The notes under the pieces are model-generated. The model was given only the letters and a program-made list of their open reading frames with translations. It was not told where the DNA came from and did no database searches. From Kiritimatiellota bacterium (lineage in GTDB: Bacteria > Verrucomicrobiota > Lentisphaeria > Victivallales > JAADHT01), in the NCBI GenBank assembly GCA_013151705.1, contig JAADHT010000077.1, forward strand, positions 1 to 14,142: 14,142 nucleotides of DNA. Reading direction: 5' to 3'. A program made the translations under genes and the position numbers. Positions 7,156 through 13,414 of this stretch are shown here, in pieces (position 1 is the first letter of the stretch; every line of letters begins with the position of its first letter).

Positions 7156-8250
7156 ATGTTGAAAAATCTGCAATTGTTGAATTACCGCAATTACGTGGAT
7201 GAAAAAATAGATTTCGACTCGAAGACGAATGTTCTAACGGGAACGAACGGACAAGGGAAAACCAACATTCTGGAAGCTGTTTATTTTCTTTCCATGCTGC
7301 GCTCTTTCCGTACGGCATCTCCGCGCGAGATTCGCGGAATAGGTTCGGATTTTTTTCACGTCTCCGCTTTTTTGAACACATCCCGAGGATACGACAAACT
7401 CCTCGAAGTCGATTACGCTGAAACCAGACGATTGCGGATCGACTCGTCGCCGGTCTTCAAAGCCAGTGAGTTCATCGGTTCCTTCAAGGCAGTGGCTTTC
7501 CTTCCGTCGGATCTGATGATCGTGACCGAGGGAGCCGCTTTGAGAAGACGATTCGTCAATATGTTTTTATGCTCCTACGACAAAATCTATCTCGCTGATC
7601 TCAACGACTACGCCAACGCCTTGAAATCACGAAACGCGCTGTTGAAAAACCAAAATCCGGACACCGACGCCCTGACGGCTTTTGAAAGAATACTAGCCGA
7701 AAAAGCAGTGGCGATAACAGCGAAAAGAGCCGCCGTGTTGAAAAAAATATCCGAAGAGATGGCGCGGCTCTTCCGTGAAATCAAAGGGGGAAACGCGCTA
7801 TTCAACATCGCCTATACTCCACATCCGTCAACAGAAAACATCGAAGCGCACGCCGCGAAACTAGCGGCTGATCGGGCGAAGGACGCCGCCAGACGCTCGA
7901 CATCTTTGGGGCCGCATCTCGATGATTGCCAATTTCTTCTCAACGACAAACCTTTACGCGCGTTTGGTTCGACCGGACAATGCCGTCTCGCCGCTCTCTG
8001 CCTCAAACTCGCCGCGTTGAAGCTGCTCGGAGACATCGACGGTGGTGGTGCCGGAACGGTAGCGCTCGTTGACGACGTTGCCGGCGAATTGGATAGCGAG
8101 ACCCAGGACGCGTTCTTCGGGATAGTCTCCCAAACCGAGCAATCCTTCTTCACATTCACCGCCACCCCTTCGGACGCGTATTTCGCGGACGCCAAAATCC
8201 TGGAAGTGAAAAACGGCTCAATATCAAATGCCGCGGGAGCGGCAATCTAA
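7156..8250 (+). CDS. recF: DNA replication and repair protein RecF
   Basis: 364 aa, close to the usual length of about 360. RecF is an SMC-like ABC ATPase that works with RecO and RecR to load RecA at single-strand gaps. Visible motifs, in order: Walker A GTNGQGKT (29-36) after the RecF-type start LKNLQLLNYRNY; LGPHLDD; the ABC signature region GSTGQCRLAALCLKLAAL; and the Walker B/D-loop VALVDDVAGELD (302-313). In most RecF proteins the last motif reads LLLDDVxSELD, so the Ala-Gly here is a mild variation. It starts two bases after the upstream stop, with AAAGAG as a modest Shine-Dalgarno sequence, suggesting translational coupling. It is not next to dnaA/dnaN, the classical recF location. 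High confidence. Confidence 0.95.
   Translation: MLKNLQLLNYRNYVDEKIDFDSKTNVLTGTNGQGKTNILEAVYFLSMLRSFRTASPREIRGIGSDFFHVSAFLNTSRGYDKLLEVDYAETRRLRIDSSPVFKASEFIGSFKAVAFLPSDLMIVTEGAALRRRFVNMFLCSYDKIYLADLNDYANALKSRNALLKNQNPDTDALTAFERILAEKAVAITAKRAAVLKKISEEMARLFREIKGGNALFNIAYTPHPSTENIEAHAAKLAADRAKDAARRSTSLGPHLDDCQFLLNDKPLRAFGSTGQCRLAALCLKLAALKLLGDIDGGGAGTVALVDDVAGELDSETQDAFFGIVSQTEQSFFTFTATPSDAYFADAKILEVKNGSISNAAGAAI
8229..8244 (+). terminator. recF: Possible terminator stem at the end of recF
   Basis: TGCCGC, a GGGA tetraloop and GCGGCA form a perfect 6-bp stem that ends four bases before the recF stop codon and is followed by A+T-rich DNA (ATCTAAATTATT). The T-run is broken, so intrinsic termination is only plausible. 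Confidence 0.35.
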
Positions 8251-8418
8251 ATTATTCATAAAAAACCTACACGCATAAATTGATTCGTATATCATCCTAT
8301 TACATAAAGCAAATGAAATCAAGCCGATTCGACCAATTTGTCATATCCAAACTCCGTATTTTGCGAACATTCGCGTATTATATGTTCAAATCAAGAAAAT
8401 ATAAAAGATAGATGTCAA

Positions 8419-8443
8419 CGAATTAGTCGAATTATACGAATTA
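8419..8443. repeat. CGAATTA tandem array, period 9 bp
   Basis: Three exact CGAATTA words at 8419, 8428 and 8437 are separated by variable dinucleotides (GT, TA). No inverted partner is seen nearby. The surrounding gap 8251-8675 is A+T-rich and contains no convincing gene. It holds this array, the CATGAAG element that follows and a G+C-rich stem at 8549-8579. Confidence 0.7.
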
Positions 8444-8460
8444 AGAAAAAGAAGATTAAA

Positions 8461-8516
8461 CCATGAAGGGCATGAAGTTTTCTTTATCCTTCTGTATTCC
8501 TTCATGTACTTCATGG
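8461..8516. repeat. Inverted CATGAAG array, period 9 bp
   Basis: The left arm has CATGAAG at 8462 and 8471; the right arm has CTTCATG at 8500 and 8509, so both arms have a 9-bp period. The 17-nt arms match at 15 of 17 positions, and both mismatches fall in the variable spacer dinucleotide. The loop is 22 nt of pyrimidine-rich sequence. It shares the architecture of the CACTAAC elements but uses a different word and period. Confidence 0.75.
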
Positions 8517-8548
8517 TGGAAATATAAATTAAGTTTGAACGAATTGGT

Positions 8549-8579
8549 GCACCTAACGTCGCTACCGCTCCGCAGGTGC
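8549..8579. repeat. Short inverted repeat with G+C-rich loop
   Basis: GCACCT at 8549-8554 pairs with AGGTGC at 8574-8579 around a 19-nt G+C-rich loop in otherwise A+T-rich DNA. The contrast in base composition suggests an inserted or conserved small repeat. Function unknown. Confidence 0.4.
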
Positions 8580-8607
8580 CCATGGTGTTCGAATCAAAAT
8601 GTGGAAC

Positions 8608-8635
8608 TTGACTTATTCTCTAAAGTTGATAAGTT
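8608..8635 (+). promoter_or_regulatory. Possible promoter for the antitoxin remnant
   Basis: TTGACT (8608-8613) and TAAGTT (8630-8635) are separated by 16 bp, 40 bp upstream of the ATG at 8676. The -35 element is good and the -10 weak, so this is only a candidate. Confidence 0.3.
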
Positions 8636-8675
8636 ATCATAGAAAAACAGAACTATCTAAAATGGAGGTTTTGAA

Positions 8676-8819
8676 ATGACAATATTAGAAGAAATTGAAG
8701 CAAAAGCGATGCAACTGCCTTCCTCGGAACGAGTAATGATCTCTCCGCCATGTTTTTTCACAACCGAGAACGAAGTCGCCATTCCAAGACCGAAACCTGC
8801 CTCTTTAGTTGAAAAATAG
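8676..8819 (+). pseudogene. Truncated addiction-module antitoxin (PF09720/TIGR02574-like)
   Basis: The first 22 codons (MTILEEIEAKAMQLPSSERV and two more) match the opening of the putative addiction-module component family, RelB-like antitoxins with an EEIxxxAxxLPxxER start. A very strong GGAGG lies at 8664-8668, seven bases before the ATG. After about residue 22 the similarity stops: the frame runs 25 more codons through DNA that is antisense to a histidine kinase and ends at 8817. Full members have about 70-80 residues, so the toxin-binding C-terminus is lost. No RelE/ParE-type toxin gene follows. This reads as a genuine gene start cut off by a rearrangement; a functional 47-aa product is unlikely. 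Confidence 0.6.
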
Positions 8820-8920
8820 AGATCGAATATTTTCAAGAGATTATTGAAATCATGCGCTATGCCTCCAGCCAGTAGTCCGAGAGACTCGAGCTTATGGTTG
8901 CTTGCCAGCCGAAGCTTTTC
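8702..8920 (-). pseudogene. Histidine kinase remnant with internal deletion
   Basis: Reading leftwards from about 8920, the translation gives a dimerisation/phosphoacceptor H-box (KLESLGLLAGGIAHDFNNLL, with the His codon at 8852-8854). It jumps directly to the end of an HATPase domain (IFDLYFSTKEAGFGLGMATS, then FSVVKKHGGEI), which is the region just before and including the G2 box. The roughly 100-150 residues normally between them, including the N-box and G1 box needed for ATP binding, are absent, although the frame stays open across the junction near 8835. The N-terminal sensor part is also gone: upstream of 8920 the DNA codes for a prepilin-like protein on the other strand. The extreme C-terminal part overlaps the antitoxin start on the opposite strand, so its left border is uncertain. 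It cannot be an active kinase. Confidence 0.7.
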
Positions 8921-9148
8921 CGCAGGGAGCGTAGGCCGATTCAAGCAAAGTTTACTTTGATTGAATTGCTCGTGGTAATCGCGATAATCGCGATTTTGGC
9001 AAGCATGCTTCTTCCAGCCCTGAATCAAGCTAGAGATTCGGCGAAAAACATAACCTGCGTGAACAATCTCAAACAGATCGCCGTCGCTTTGTCTTTGCCA
9101 TCTCTGGATGCCGGAAACGTGGCTCGACTAGTACTGTGTATACGTTAA
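8894..9148 (+). pseudogene. Truncated prepilin-like (type II secretion/pseudopilin) protein
   Basis: From about 8948 the frame reads KFTLIELLVVIAIIAILASM followed by LLPALNQARDSAKN and CVNNLKQIAVAL. This is the type IV prepilin N-methylation helix and start of the globular domain typical of the abundant DUF1559/PulG-like proteins of Lentisphaerota and Planctomycetota. Those proteins normally have 200 or more residues; here similarity ends at about residue 68 and the frame stops at 9148. The first 15-18 residues from the ATG at 8894 are antisense to the histidine kinase remnant and are probably not original. It is therefore a 5'-altered, 3'-truncated copy. If expressed it would insert in the inner membrane, but it lacks the pilin head. 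Confidence 0.65.
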
Positions 9149-9185
9149 AACTTCACTTTGACAAGAAGCATTTCGGGAATTCAGG

Positions 9186-9235
9186 TTCCGCTGCGGACGA
9201 AAAGCGATATTATATCGTTGTCGTCCGCGGCGGAG
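9186..9235. terminator. Long hairpin downstream of thiC, possible terminator
   Basis: CCGCTGCGGACGA (9188-9200) pairs with TCGTCCGCGGCGG (9221-9233) with one G-T wobble. A T-A pair and a further wobble extend the stem outward to 15 bp. The 20-nt loop itself contains a small CGATA/TATCG stem. It lies about 130 bp beyond the thiC stop on thiC's strand. There is no T-run on either side, so factor-independent termination is uncertain. A dispersed repeat or mRNA-stabilising structure is the alternative. Confidence 0.45.
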
Positions 9236-9364
9236 GCTGAAATCGGACAAGGTGAATATCGCTAAAATTGCGGAAAACACCTATGAGTGGATGCTTGCGG
9301 ACGGAAAAAACACGCTGGAGCGAGTCTCTCCCACATCCGTAATCAGCCCCTGTTCGAAAGGGTG

Positions 9365-10669
9365 TCACTTGATTTCGGAGCTGATGCGCATAGAGCAGAA
9401 TTTGGGGCCGCACATGGTGCAGTAGTCGCTTTTCTCGGGCACGGTGGAGTCGGCGGGATTCTCGCGCTCGGCTATGGCTTCGGCGCGAAGCTCGCGGGCC
9501 TTGTCGGGATCGAGCGAGAGCTCGAACTGCCTCTCCCAGTCGAACTCCATTCTGGCGCGGCTGATCGCGTCGTCGCGATCTCTCGCCTTCGGACGTTTCA
9601 ATGCGATATCCGCGGCGTGCGCCGCGATCTTGTAGGCTATGACGCCGTCGCGCACGTCTTTGGCGTTGGGAAGGCCGAGATGCTCCTTCGGGGTAACGTA
9701 GCAGAGCATGGCGGCGCCATGGAACGCTCCGAGAGCGCCGCCGATGGCGCTGGTTATGTGGTCGTATCCGGGAGCGCAGTCCGTGACGACCGGTCCGAGT
9801 ATGTAGAACGGAGCGCCGTCGCAGAACTCGTCCTCTTTTTTCATGTTCATCTCGATCTGGTCGAGCGGAACGTGTCCGGGGCCCTCGACCATCACTTGAA
9901 CTCCCGCCTCGCGGCACCTGCCGACCAGCTCGCCCAAGACCGCGAGTTCCGCGAACTGCGCCTCGTCGGACGCGTCGGCCAGGCATCCAGGGCGGAGTCC
10001 GTCGCCCAGCGAGAGTGTCACGTCGCGTTTCAGGCAGATATCGAGCAGTCTGTCGAAGTTCTCGTAGAAAGGATTCTCTCTGTCGTGATGGTTCATCCAT
10101 TTGGCGATTATGGAGCCGCCTCGGCTGACGATTTTCATTGTGCGTTTCATCGCCATCGGCACGTGCGCGCGGAGAAGTCCGGCGTGTATGGTCATGTAAT
10201 CGACTCCCTGCTCGGCCTGTCTCTCGACCACCTCCATCAAGAGGTCTATGTGGAGATCCATCGGATCATCGACCAGTCCGAGCGCCTCGTATATCGGCAC
10301 CGTTCCGACTGGCGCCGCGCATTCGGCGATTATCGACTCGCGAATCTCGCGGATGTTGTCGCCCGTGCTCAGATCCATCACGGTATCGGCACCGTATTTG
10401 AGCGCGACCCGCATTTTCTCGACCTCCATGCTCGGACAGCTCGTCAGAGTGGAGTTGCCAATGTTGGCGTTGATTTTCGTCGTCAAAGAAGAGCCGATTC
10501 CAATAGGGGATAGTTTCGAATGGTTGACGTTCGCCGGGATGACGATCCGGCCGGCAGCCGTCTCCGAGCGGATGAACTCGGCATCCAACAACTCCTTTTC
10601 GGCGACCTTGACCATCTCCGGCGTGGCCTCGCCGGCCCTCGCCATGGCTATTTGAGTAGTTTTTCGCAT
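9365..10669 (-). CDS. thiC: Phosphomethylpyrimidine synthase ThiC
   Basis: 434 aa. ThiC is a radical-SAM enzyme that rearranges 5-aminoimidazole ribotide into 4-amino-5-hydroxymethyl-2-methylpyrimidine phosphate, the pyrimidine half of thiamine. Diagnostic stretches: IPANVNHSKLSPIGIG, ANIGNSTLTSCPSMEVEKM, VDYMTIHAGL, LSLGDGLRPGCLADASDEAQ, MVEGPGHVPLDQIEMN, GAPFYILGPVVTD. The C-terminal CX2CX4C cluster motif (C417, C420, C425 in YCTMCGPKFC) binds the [4Fe-4S] centre. It is the short form without the N-terminal extension of the roughly 630-aa E. coli enzyme, as in many anaerobes. The ATG at 10669 has AAGGA (10680-10684) ten bases upstream, inside waaA. The reading frames overlap by 22 bp, so translation is probably coupled to waaA. 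I see no TPP riboswitch, which would be the usual control of thiC. Confidence 0.97.
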   Translation of the reverse strand: MRKTTQIAMARAGEATPEMVKVAEKELLDAEFIRSETAAGRIVIPANVNHSKLSPIGIGSSLTTKINANIGNSTLTSCPSMEVEKMRVALKYGADTVMDLSTGDNIREIRESIIAECAAPVGTVPIYEALGLVDDPMDLHIDLLMEVVERQAEQGVDYMTIHAGLLRAHVPMAMKRTMKIVSRGGSIIAKWMNHHDRENPFYENFDRLLDICLKRDVTLSLGDGLRPGCLADASDEAQFAELAVLGELVGRCREAGVQVMVEGPGHVPLDQIEMNMKKEDEFCDGAPFYILGPVVTDCAPGYDHITSAIGGALGAFHGAAMLCYVTPKEHLGLPNAKDVRDGVIAYKIAAHAADIALKRPKARDRDDAISRARMEFDWERQFELSLDPDKARELRAEAIAERENPADSTVPEKSDYCTMCGPKFCSMRISSEIK

Positions 10670-11931
10670 AATTCGACTGTCCTTTTTGTAGCGCCTTTGT
10701 ATTTCTCGACCACCGTTTTCGCGCGTTGTCCAAGTTCGGCGGCCGCTTTTTCATCGTCGATCAATTCGGTCAGAACGGTTTCCAACCCGCTCCCATCCGA
10801 CACGGTTCTCACGGCGTCAGCCTCGAGCATCGCCCTGAGAATGAATCTGAAATTGCTGAGTTTGTCTCCTGTTACAACAGGTTTCTCGAGAATCGCGGGC
10901 TCCAGGATGTTGTGTCCCTCCGTGTGCCCCGCCAGGCTTTTTCCCATCACCACGACATCGGCGGCCGCGATGAACGAGAGCATCTCTCCGGTGGTGTCGG
11001 CCAAGAGGACATCCACAGTTCCGGCGGCGGAACCGTCCGGCGATTCGGAGCGTCTGACGAAAGAGAGTCCGGCTTCTTTCAATTCGGCGGCGATTTCCGG
11101 TCCGCGCTCGGCGTGTCTCGGCACGATGATCAGGCGCAAATCGGGTCGATCGGGTTTGAGATTCCTGAATACGCCGGCGATCAACGCATCCTCGCGTGGA
11201 TGGGTGCTCGCGGCCAGCACTATCCGGCTTCGCCCGGGGCCGAAATACGAGGTCAAATCGATATCCGCGATTTCCGCGGGCGGTTTCTGGTCGAATTTCA
11301 GGTTTCCGACAACCGTCGGCGAGAGTTTCGGCGAGACGGCCTTAAAGCGGTCGGCGTCGAGCTCGGTTTGGACGCACAGCAGCGAAAGCCGTTCGAGCAC
11401 CGGGGCGAAAAAGAAGGAGAAGCGCTTGTATCCAGGCGCCGACTTGTCCGATATTCTGGCGTTCACGAGAGCGACCGGCGCGCCAAACGCGCGAGTTTCG
11501 CGGATGAGGTTCGGCCAGATCTCCGTCTCGAAAATGACAAGAAGCGACGGTTGCAGCAGACGAAGTGTTTTGCGCACAAAGAAAATAAAGTCCAGCGGAC
11601 AGAAAACCACCTCGGTGTTTACCGGTTTTCGCGAACGCGCCAGAGCCTGTCCGGTGGTGGTGGTGCTTGAGATTACGAATCTGGCGTCCGGATCTCGCTC
11701 GAGCCATGTTTCTATCATACCCAGCGCGATGACCGTTTCGCCGACGCTGACGGAGTGAACCCACACTGCGCCCTTGAAGGCTTCCAAGGTCTTTCTCTTC
11801 TCATCCGCGAACATCGCGAACCGCTCAAGATATCCGCGTTTCTCTCCGCCGCGTCGGATCAACTTGAGAATCATACTTGGCACGAAAAAAAGAAACGCTA
11901 GCGGGAACAAAATGTTATACAAAAAAATCAT
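10648..11931 (-). CDS. waaA: 3-deoxy-D-manno-octulosonic acid (Kdo) transferase
   Basis: 427 aa, the usual length for WaaA/KdtA (GT30, GT-B fold). It transfers Kdo from CMP-Kdo to lipid IVA at the inner face of the cytoplasmic membrane, so the cell makes LPS-like lipid A. An N-terminal anchor helix (about 2-24) leads into HSVSVGETVIA, whose E65 corresponds to the conserved catalytic glutamate. The family motifs follow: SSTTTTGQ, ETEIWPNLI, NARISDKS, VGNLKFDQ, AASTHPREDALI, VPRHAERGPEI, DTTGEMLSFIAAADVVVMG and SLAGHTEGHNILEPA. Whether it adds one or more Kdo residues cannot be told from sequence. The ATG at 11931 gives the complete anchor helix but has no obvious Shine-Dalgarno sequence. thiC overlaps its 3' end on the same strand. 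Confidence 0.95.
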   Translation of the reverse strand: MIFLYNILFPLAFLFFVPSMILKLIRRGGEKRGYLERFAMFADEKRKTLEAFKGAVWVHSVSVGETVIALGMIETWLERDPDARFVISSTTTTGQALARSRKPVNTEVVFCPLDFIFFVRKTLRLLQPSLLVIFETEIWPNLIRETRAFGAPVALVNARISDKSAPGYKRFSFFFAPVLERLSLLCVQTELDADRFKAVSPKLSPTVVGNLKFDQKPPAEIADIDLTSYFGPGRSRIVLAASTHPREDALIAGVFRNLKPDRPDLRLIIVPRHAERGPEIAAELKEAGLSFVRRSESPDGSAAGTVDVLLADTTGEMLSFIAAADVVVMGKSLAGHTEGHNILEPAILEKPVVTGDKLSNFRFILRAMLEADAVRTVSDGSGLETVLTELIDDEKAAAELGQRAKTVVEKYKGATKRTVELCEKLLK

Positions 11932-12155
11932 CAGGAAAGATGCTCAATATCCCGGCAATTTCAACCTCGCTATCGAAAAAAACGGACTTATTACCATCAA
12001 TGAAGGCGGTATTGATTAACACAACGGCCGGGAGTGGATTGAATTATGGGATTTCCGCTGTATTTTATTGAGTATTCGCGGGGAATGGAGTTTTTCCTGG
12101 AAATGGGCATAGATATGGATGGATATTCTCTCAACATGAATGGAAAAATTGGAAA

Positions 12156-12503
12156 ATGTATGTCGCGCAAACAATCAAAGAGGAAGTGGAGAACATAAAC
12201 AGAGACGGATTCGAGAGTTTCAGAATCCATTTCAACAACTTAGCTGACGACTTTCGGAGAGAAGACGATCCTGAAAGACTGATCGTTGAAAGACCGATAG
12301 CGACGGATCCAAGAATATATTCCCTCGCCGCAGCGACGGTAAGCCATCTCTGTAAAGAGCGTGGCTTAAAAGTGCCGGCTTGGGTAAAAAGCCAGGACAC
12401 CATTTTGACGGATCCTTGGTTTCCTTCCGGAGTTTTGAATTTCCGCGCAATGGAATTAAGAGACTCTCCATCAGCGTTCAAATTTCGGAATATTTTTGTT
12501 GGC
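12156..12503 (+). pseudogene. Remnant of an uncharacterised gene usually paired with a DUF6036-type gene
   Basis: The frame encodes about 115 meaningful residues. The recognisable part includes DPERLIVERPIATDPRIYSL, LAAATVSHLCKERGLKVPAW and the closing block PWFPSGVLNF...LRDSPSAFKFRNIFVG. I recognise the pattern (an LAA.EHLC...PAW segment, then PWFPS, then SPxAFxxRNIFV) as that of a small uncharacterised protein often encoded just before a DUF6036-type nucleotidyltransferase; this is memory of the pattern, not a search. After FRNIFVG at about 12502 the frame switches into DNA of the downstream partner and continues as nonsense to 12584. The frame is open upstream of the ATG to about 12072 (including HEWKNWK) without a start codon, so the 5' end may also be damaged. 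No function can be assigned. Confidence 0.5.
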
Positions 12504-12696
12504 TATGAAATGTTGCTCGTGCAGAATGGATATCGGGCACGACTTGGACGACATACGATTTCTGATCGAGCATTTGGGGCTTGACAAAAAAGAGGATGTC
12601 GTGAAAATAGTTTTAAAATACGTTCCAGAAGATCGAATCCCCGCGAAGACCACTTTTTTCATTGAAGAGGTTTTCTCCAAACAACAAAAGCGATGA
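12490..12696 (+). pseudogene. C-terminal remnant of a DUF6036-type nucleotidyltransferase
   Basis: In a different frame from the preceding remnant, the sequence reads FLLAMKCCSCRMDIGHDLDD, then IRFLIEHLGLDKKEDVVKIV and a tail with VPEDRIPAKTTFFIEEVF. This matches the C-terminal third of DUF6036/MNT-fold proteins, which carry a YLLAMK segment, an (R/H)DxxDIxxL helix and a closing LLEEL-type helix. The N-terminal GGxA and DxD nucleotidyltransferase motifs are absent. The first residues coincide exactly with the end of the upstream gene, so a deletion of roughly 350-450 bp probably fused the two. The frame could only start at TTG 12496 or ATG 12505. Its TGA is one base before the smpB ATG. Confidence 0.6.
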
Positions 12697-12697
12697 T

Positions 12698-13159
12698 ATG
12701 AGCGCTAAAGCGAAACCTGGATTGCTAGTAAAGAACCGTAAAGCGTTTCACGAGTACGCGATACTCGAGTCGTTCGAGGCCGGATTGGAGCTGCGCGGCA
12801 CGGAAGTGAAGAGCTGCCGCGAGAAAAACATAACCATAGCGGATTCCTACGTGAGGTTCGACAACGGCGAGGCGTGGCTGCTGAACGTCAACATATCGCC
12901 GTACACGCACGGCAACCAGTTCAACCACGATCCGAAACGGGAGCGCAGGCTACTTCTGCACAAGCGCGAGATCCGCAAACTCACCCAGCTGGTCAAGGAG
13001 AAGGGGCTGACAGTCATTCCGCTGGATTTTCATCTGACCAGGGGACGAGTGAAAGTCAGCATCGGAGTGGGAAAAGGCAAAACCCAATCGGACAAACGCG
13101 AAACGCTGAGAAAACGCCAGGACGATCTCGACGCCAGAAGGGCGATGGGGAGAGGATGA
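12698..13159 (+). CDS. smpB: SsrA-binding protein SmpB
   Basis: 153 aa, a normal length. SmpB binds tmRNA and takes it to stalled ribosomes for trans-translation. It shows the complete family pattern: the OB-barrel start LLVKNRKAFHEYAILESFEA, GLELRGTEVKSCREKNI, NISPYTHGNQFNHDPKRERR, LLLHKREIRKL, and the basic C-terminal tail GVGKGKTQSDKRETLRKRQ followed by DLDARRAM, which inserts in the empty mRNA channel. I chose the ATG at 12698; an in-frame ATG at 12662 would add 12 residues overlapping the DUF6036 remnant that are not part of the family. There is no good Shine-Dalgarno sequence, and the start follows the remnant's TGA by one base. This suggests smpB once relied on translational coupling to the now broken gene. 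No ssrA (tmRNA) gene is visible beside it. Confidence 0.95.
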   Translation: MSAKAKPGLLVKNRKAFHEYAILESFEAGLELRGTEVKSCREKNITIADSYVRFDNGEAWLLNVNISPYTHGNQFNHDPKRERRLLLHKREIRKLTQLVKEKGLTVIPLDFHLTRGRVKVSIGVGKGKTQSDKRETLRKRQDDLDARRAMGRG

Positions 13160-13182
13160 GCGGCGAGCATGTGAATCTGTAT

Positions 13183-13204
13183 GGGCGAGCCTGCGTGCTC
13201 GTCC
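13183..13204 (+). terminator. Hairpin downstream of smpB
   Basis: GGGCGAGC and GCTCGTCC form an 8-bp stem (one G-U pair) with a CTGCGT loop, 23 bp after the smpB stop. It has no T-tract. It may be a Rho-type end or a dispersed repeat. Confidence 0.35.
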
Positions 13205-13227
13205 GCTAATCAAAGCGTGAAAAAGTA

Positions 13228-13246
13228 GGGCGGAGCGTCCCCGCCC
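13228..13246. repeat. G+C-rich inverted repeat in the smpB downstream gap
   Basis: GGGCGG and CCGCCC are separated by seven bases (AGCGTCC). The neighbouring bases continue as G+C-rich direct and inverted copies of the same letters, a common look of dispersed intergenic repeats. The rest of 13160-13414 shows no gene. Confidence 0.35.
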
Positions 13247-13414
13247 GCCCATTCCAGCCCGCAACCAGTTTTCAAGACGCGACATTCCGGCACAATCGCT
13301 ATGCGGAGCGCATTGGGAAATTCGCGAATTGACCACAAACCACGTTTCCGCCGGGATAAACCCGACGGGGAGCGAAAACAAACGGTTGATCGATAAAACA
13401 TTGGACAGTGGACA

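Noticed and set aside
8583..8600. GTTCGAATC, like a tRNA T-loop
   Set aside because: No acceptor, D or anticodon stems can be folded around it; it is an isolated match.
9252..9344. Possible coding scrap on the plus strand (AKIAENTYEWMLADGKNTLE)
   Set aside because: It looks protein-like, but it is only about 30 codons, has no family I can name and runs into thiC antisense. Not enough to call a remnant.
9287..10513. 408-codon plus-strand frame across thiC, and a 296-codon minus-strand frame in the same place
   Set aside because: Both are shadows of thiC; neither shows family motifs, and the Arg-rich one is typical of a shifted frame in G+C-rich DNA.
10520..11758. 412-codon plus-strand frame across waaA
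   Set aside because: Ser/Arg-rich antisense shadow of waaA with no recognisable domain.
12046..12198. 50-codon frame starting MGFPLYFIEYSRGMEFF before the gene remnant
   Set aside because: Short, no Shine-Dalgarno sequence, overlaps the more convincing frame containing HEWKNWK; no family resemblance.
13160..13414. Possible tmRNA (ssrA) gene beside smpB
   Set aside because: No tRNA-Ala-like ends, no tag-peptide frame and no conserved tmRNA start are visible.
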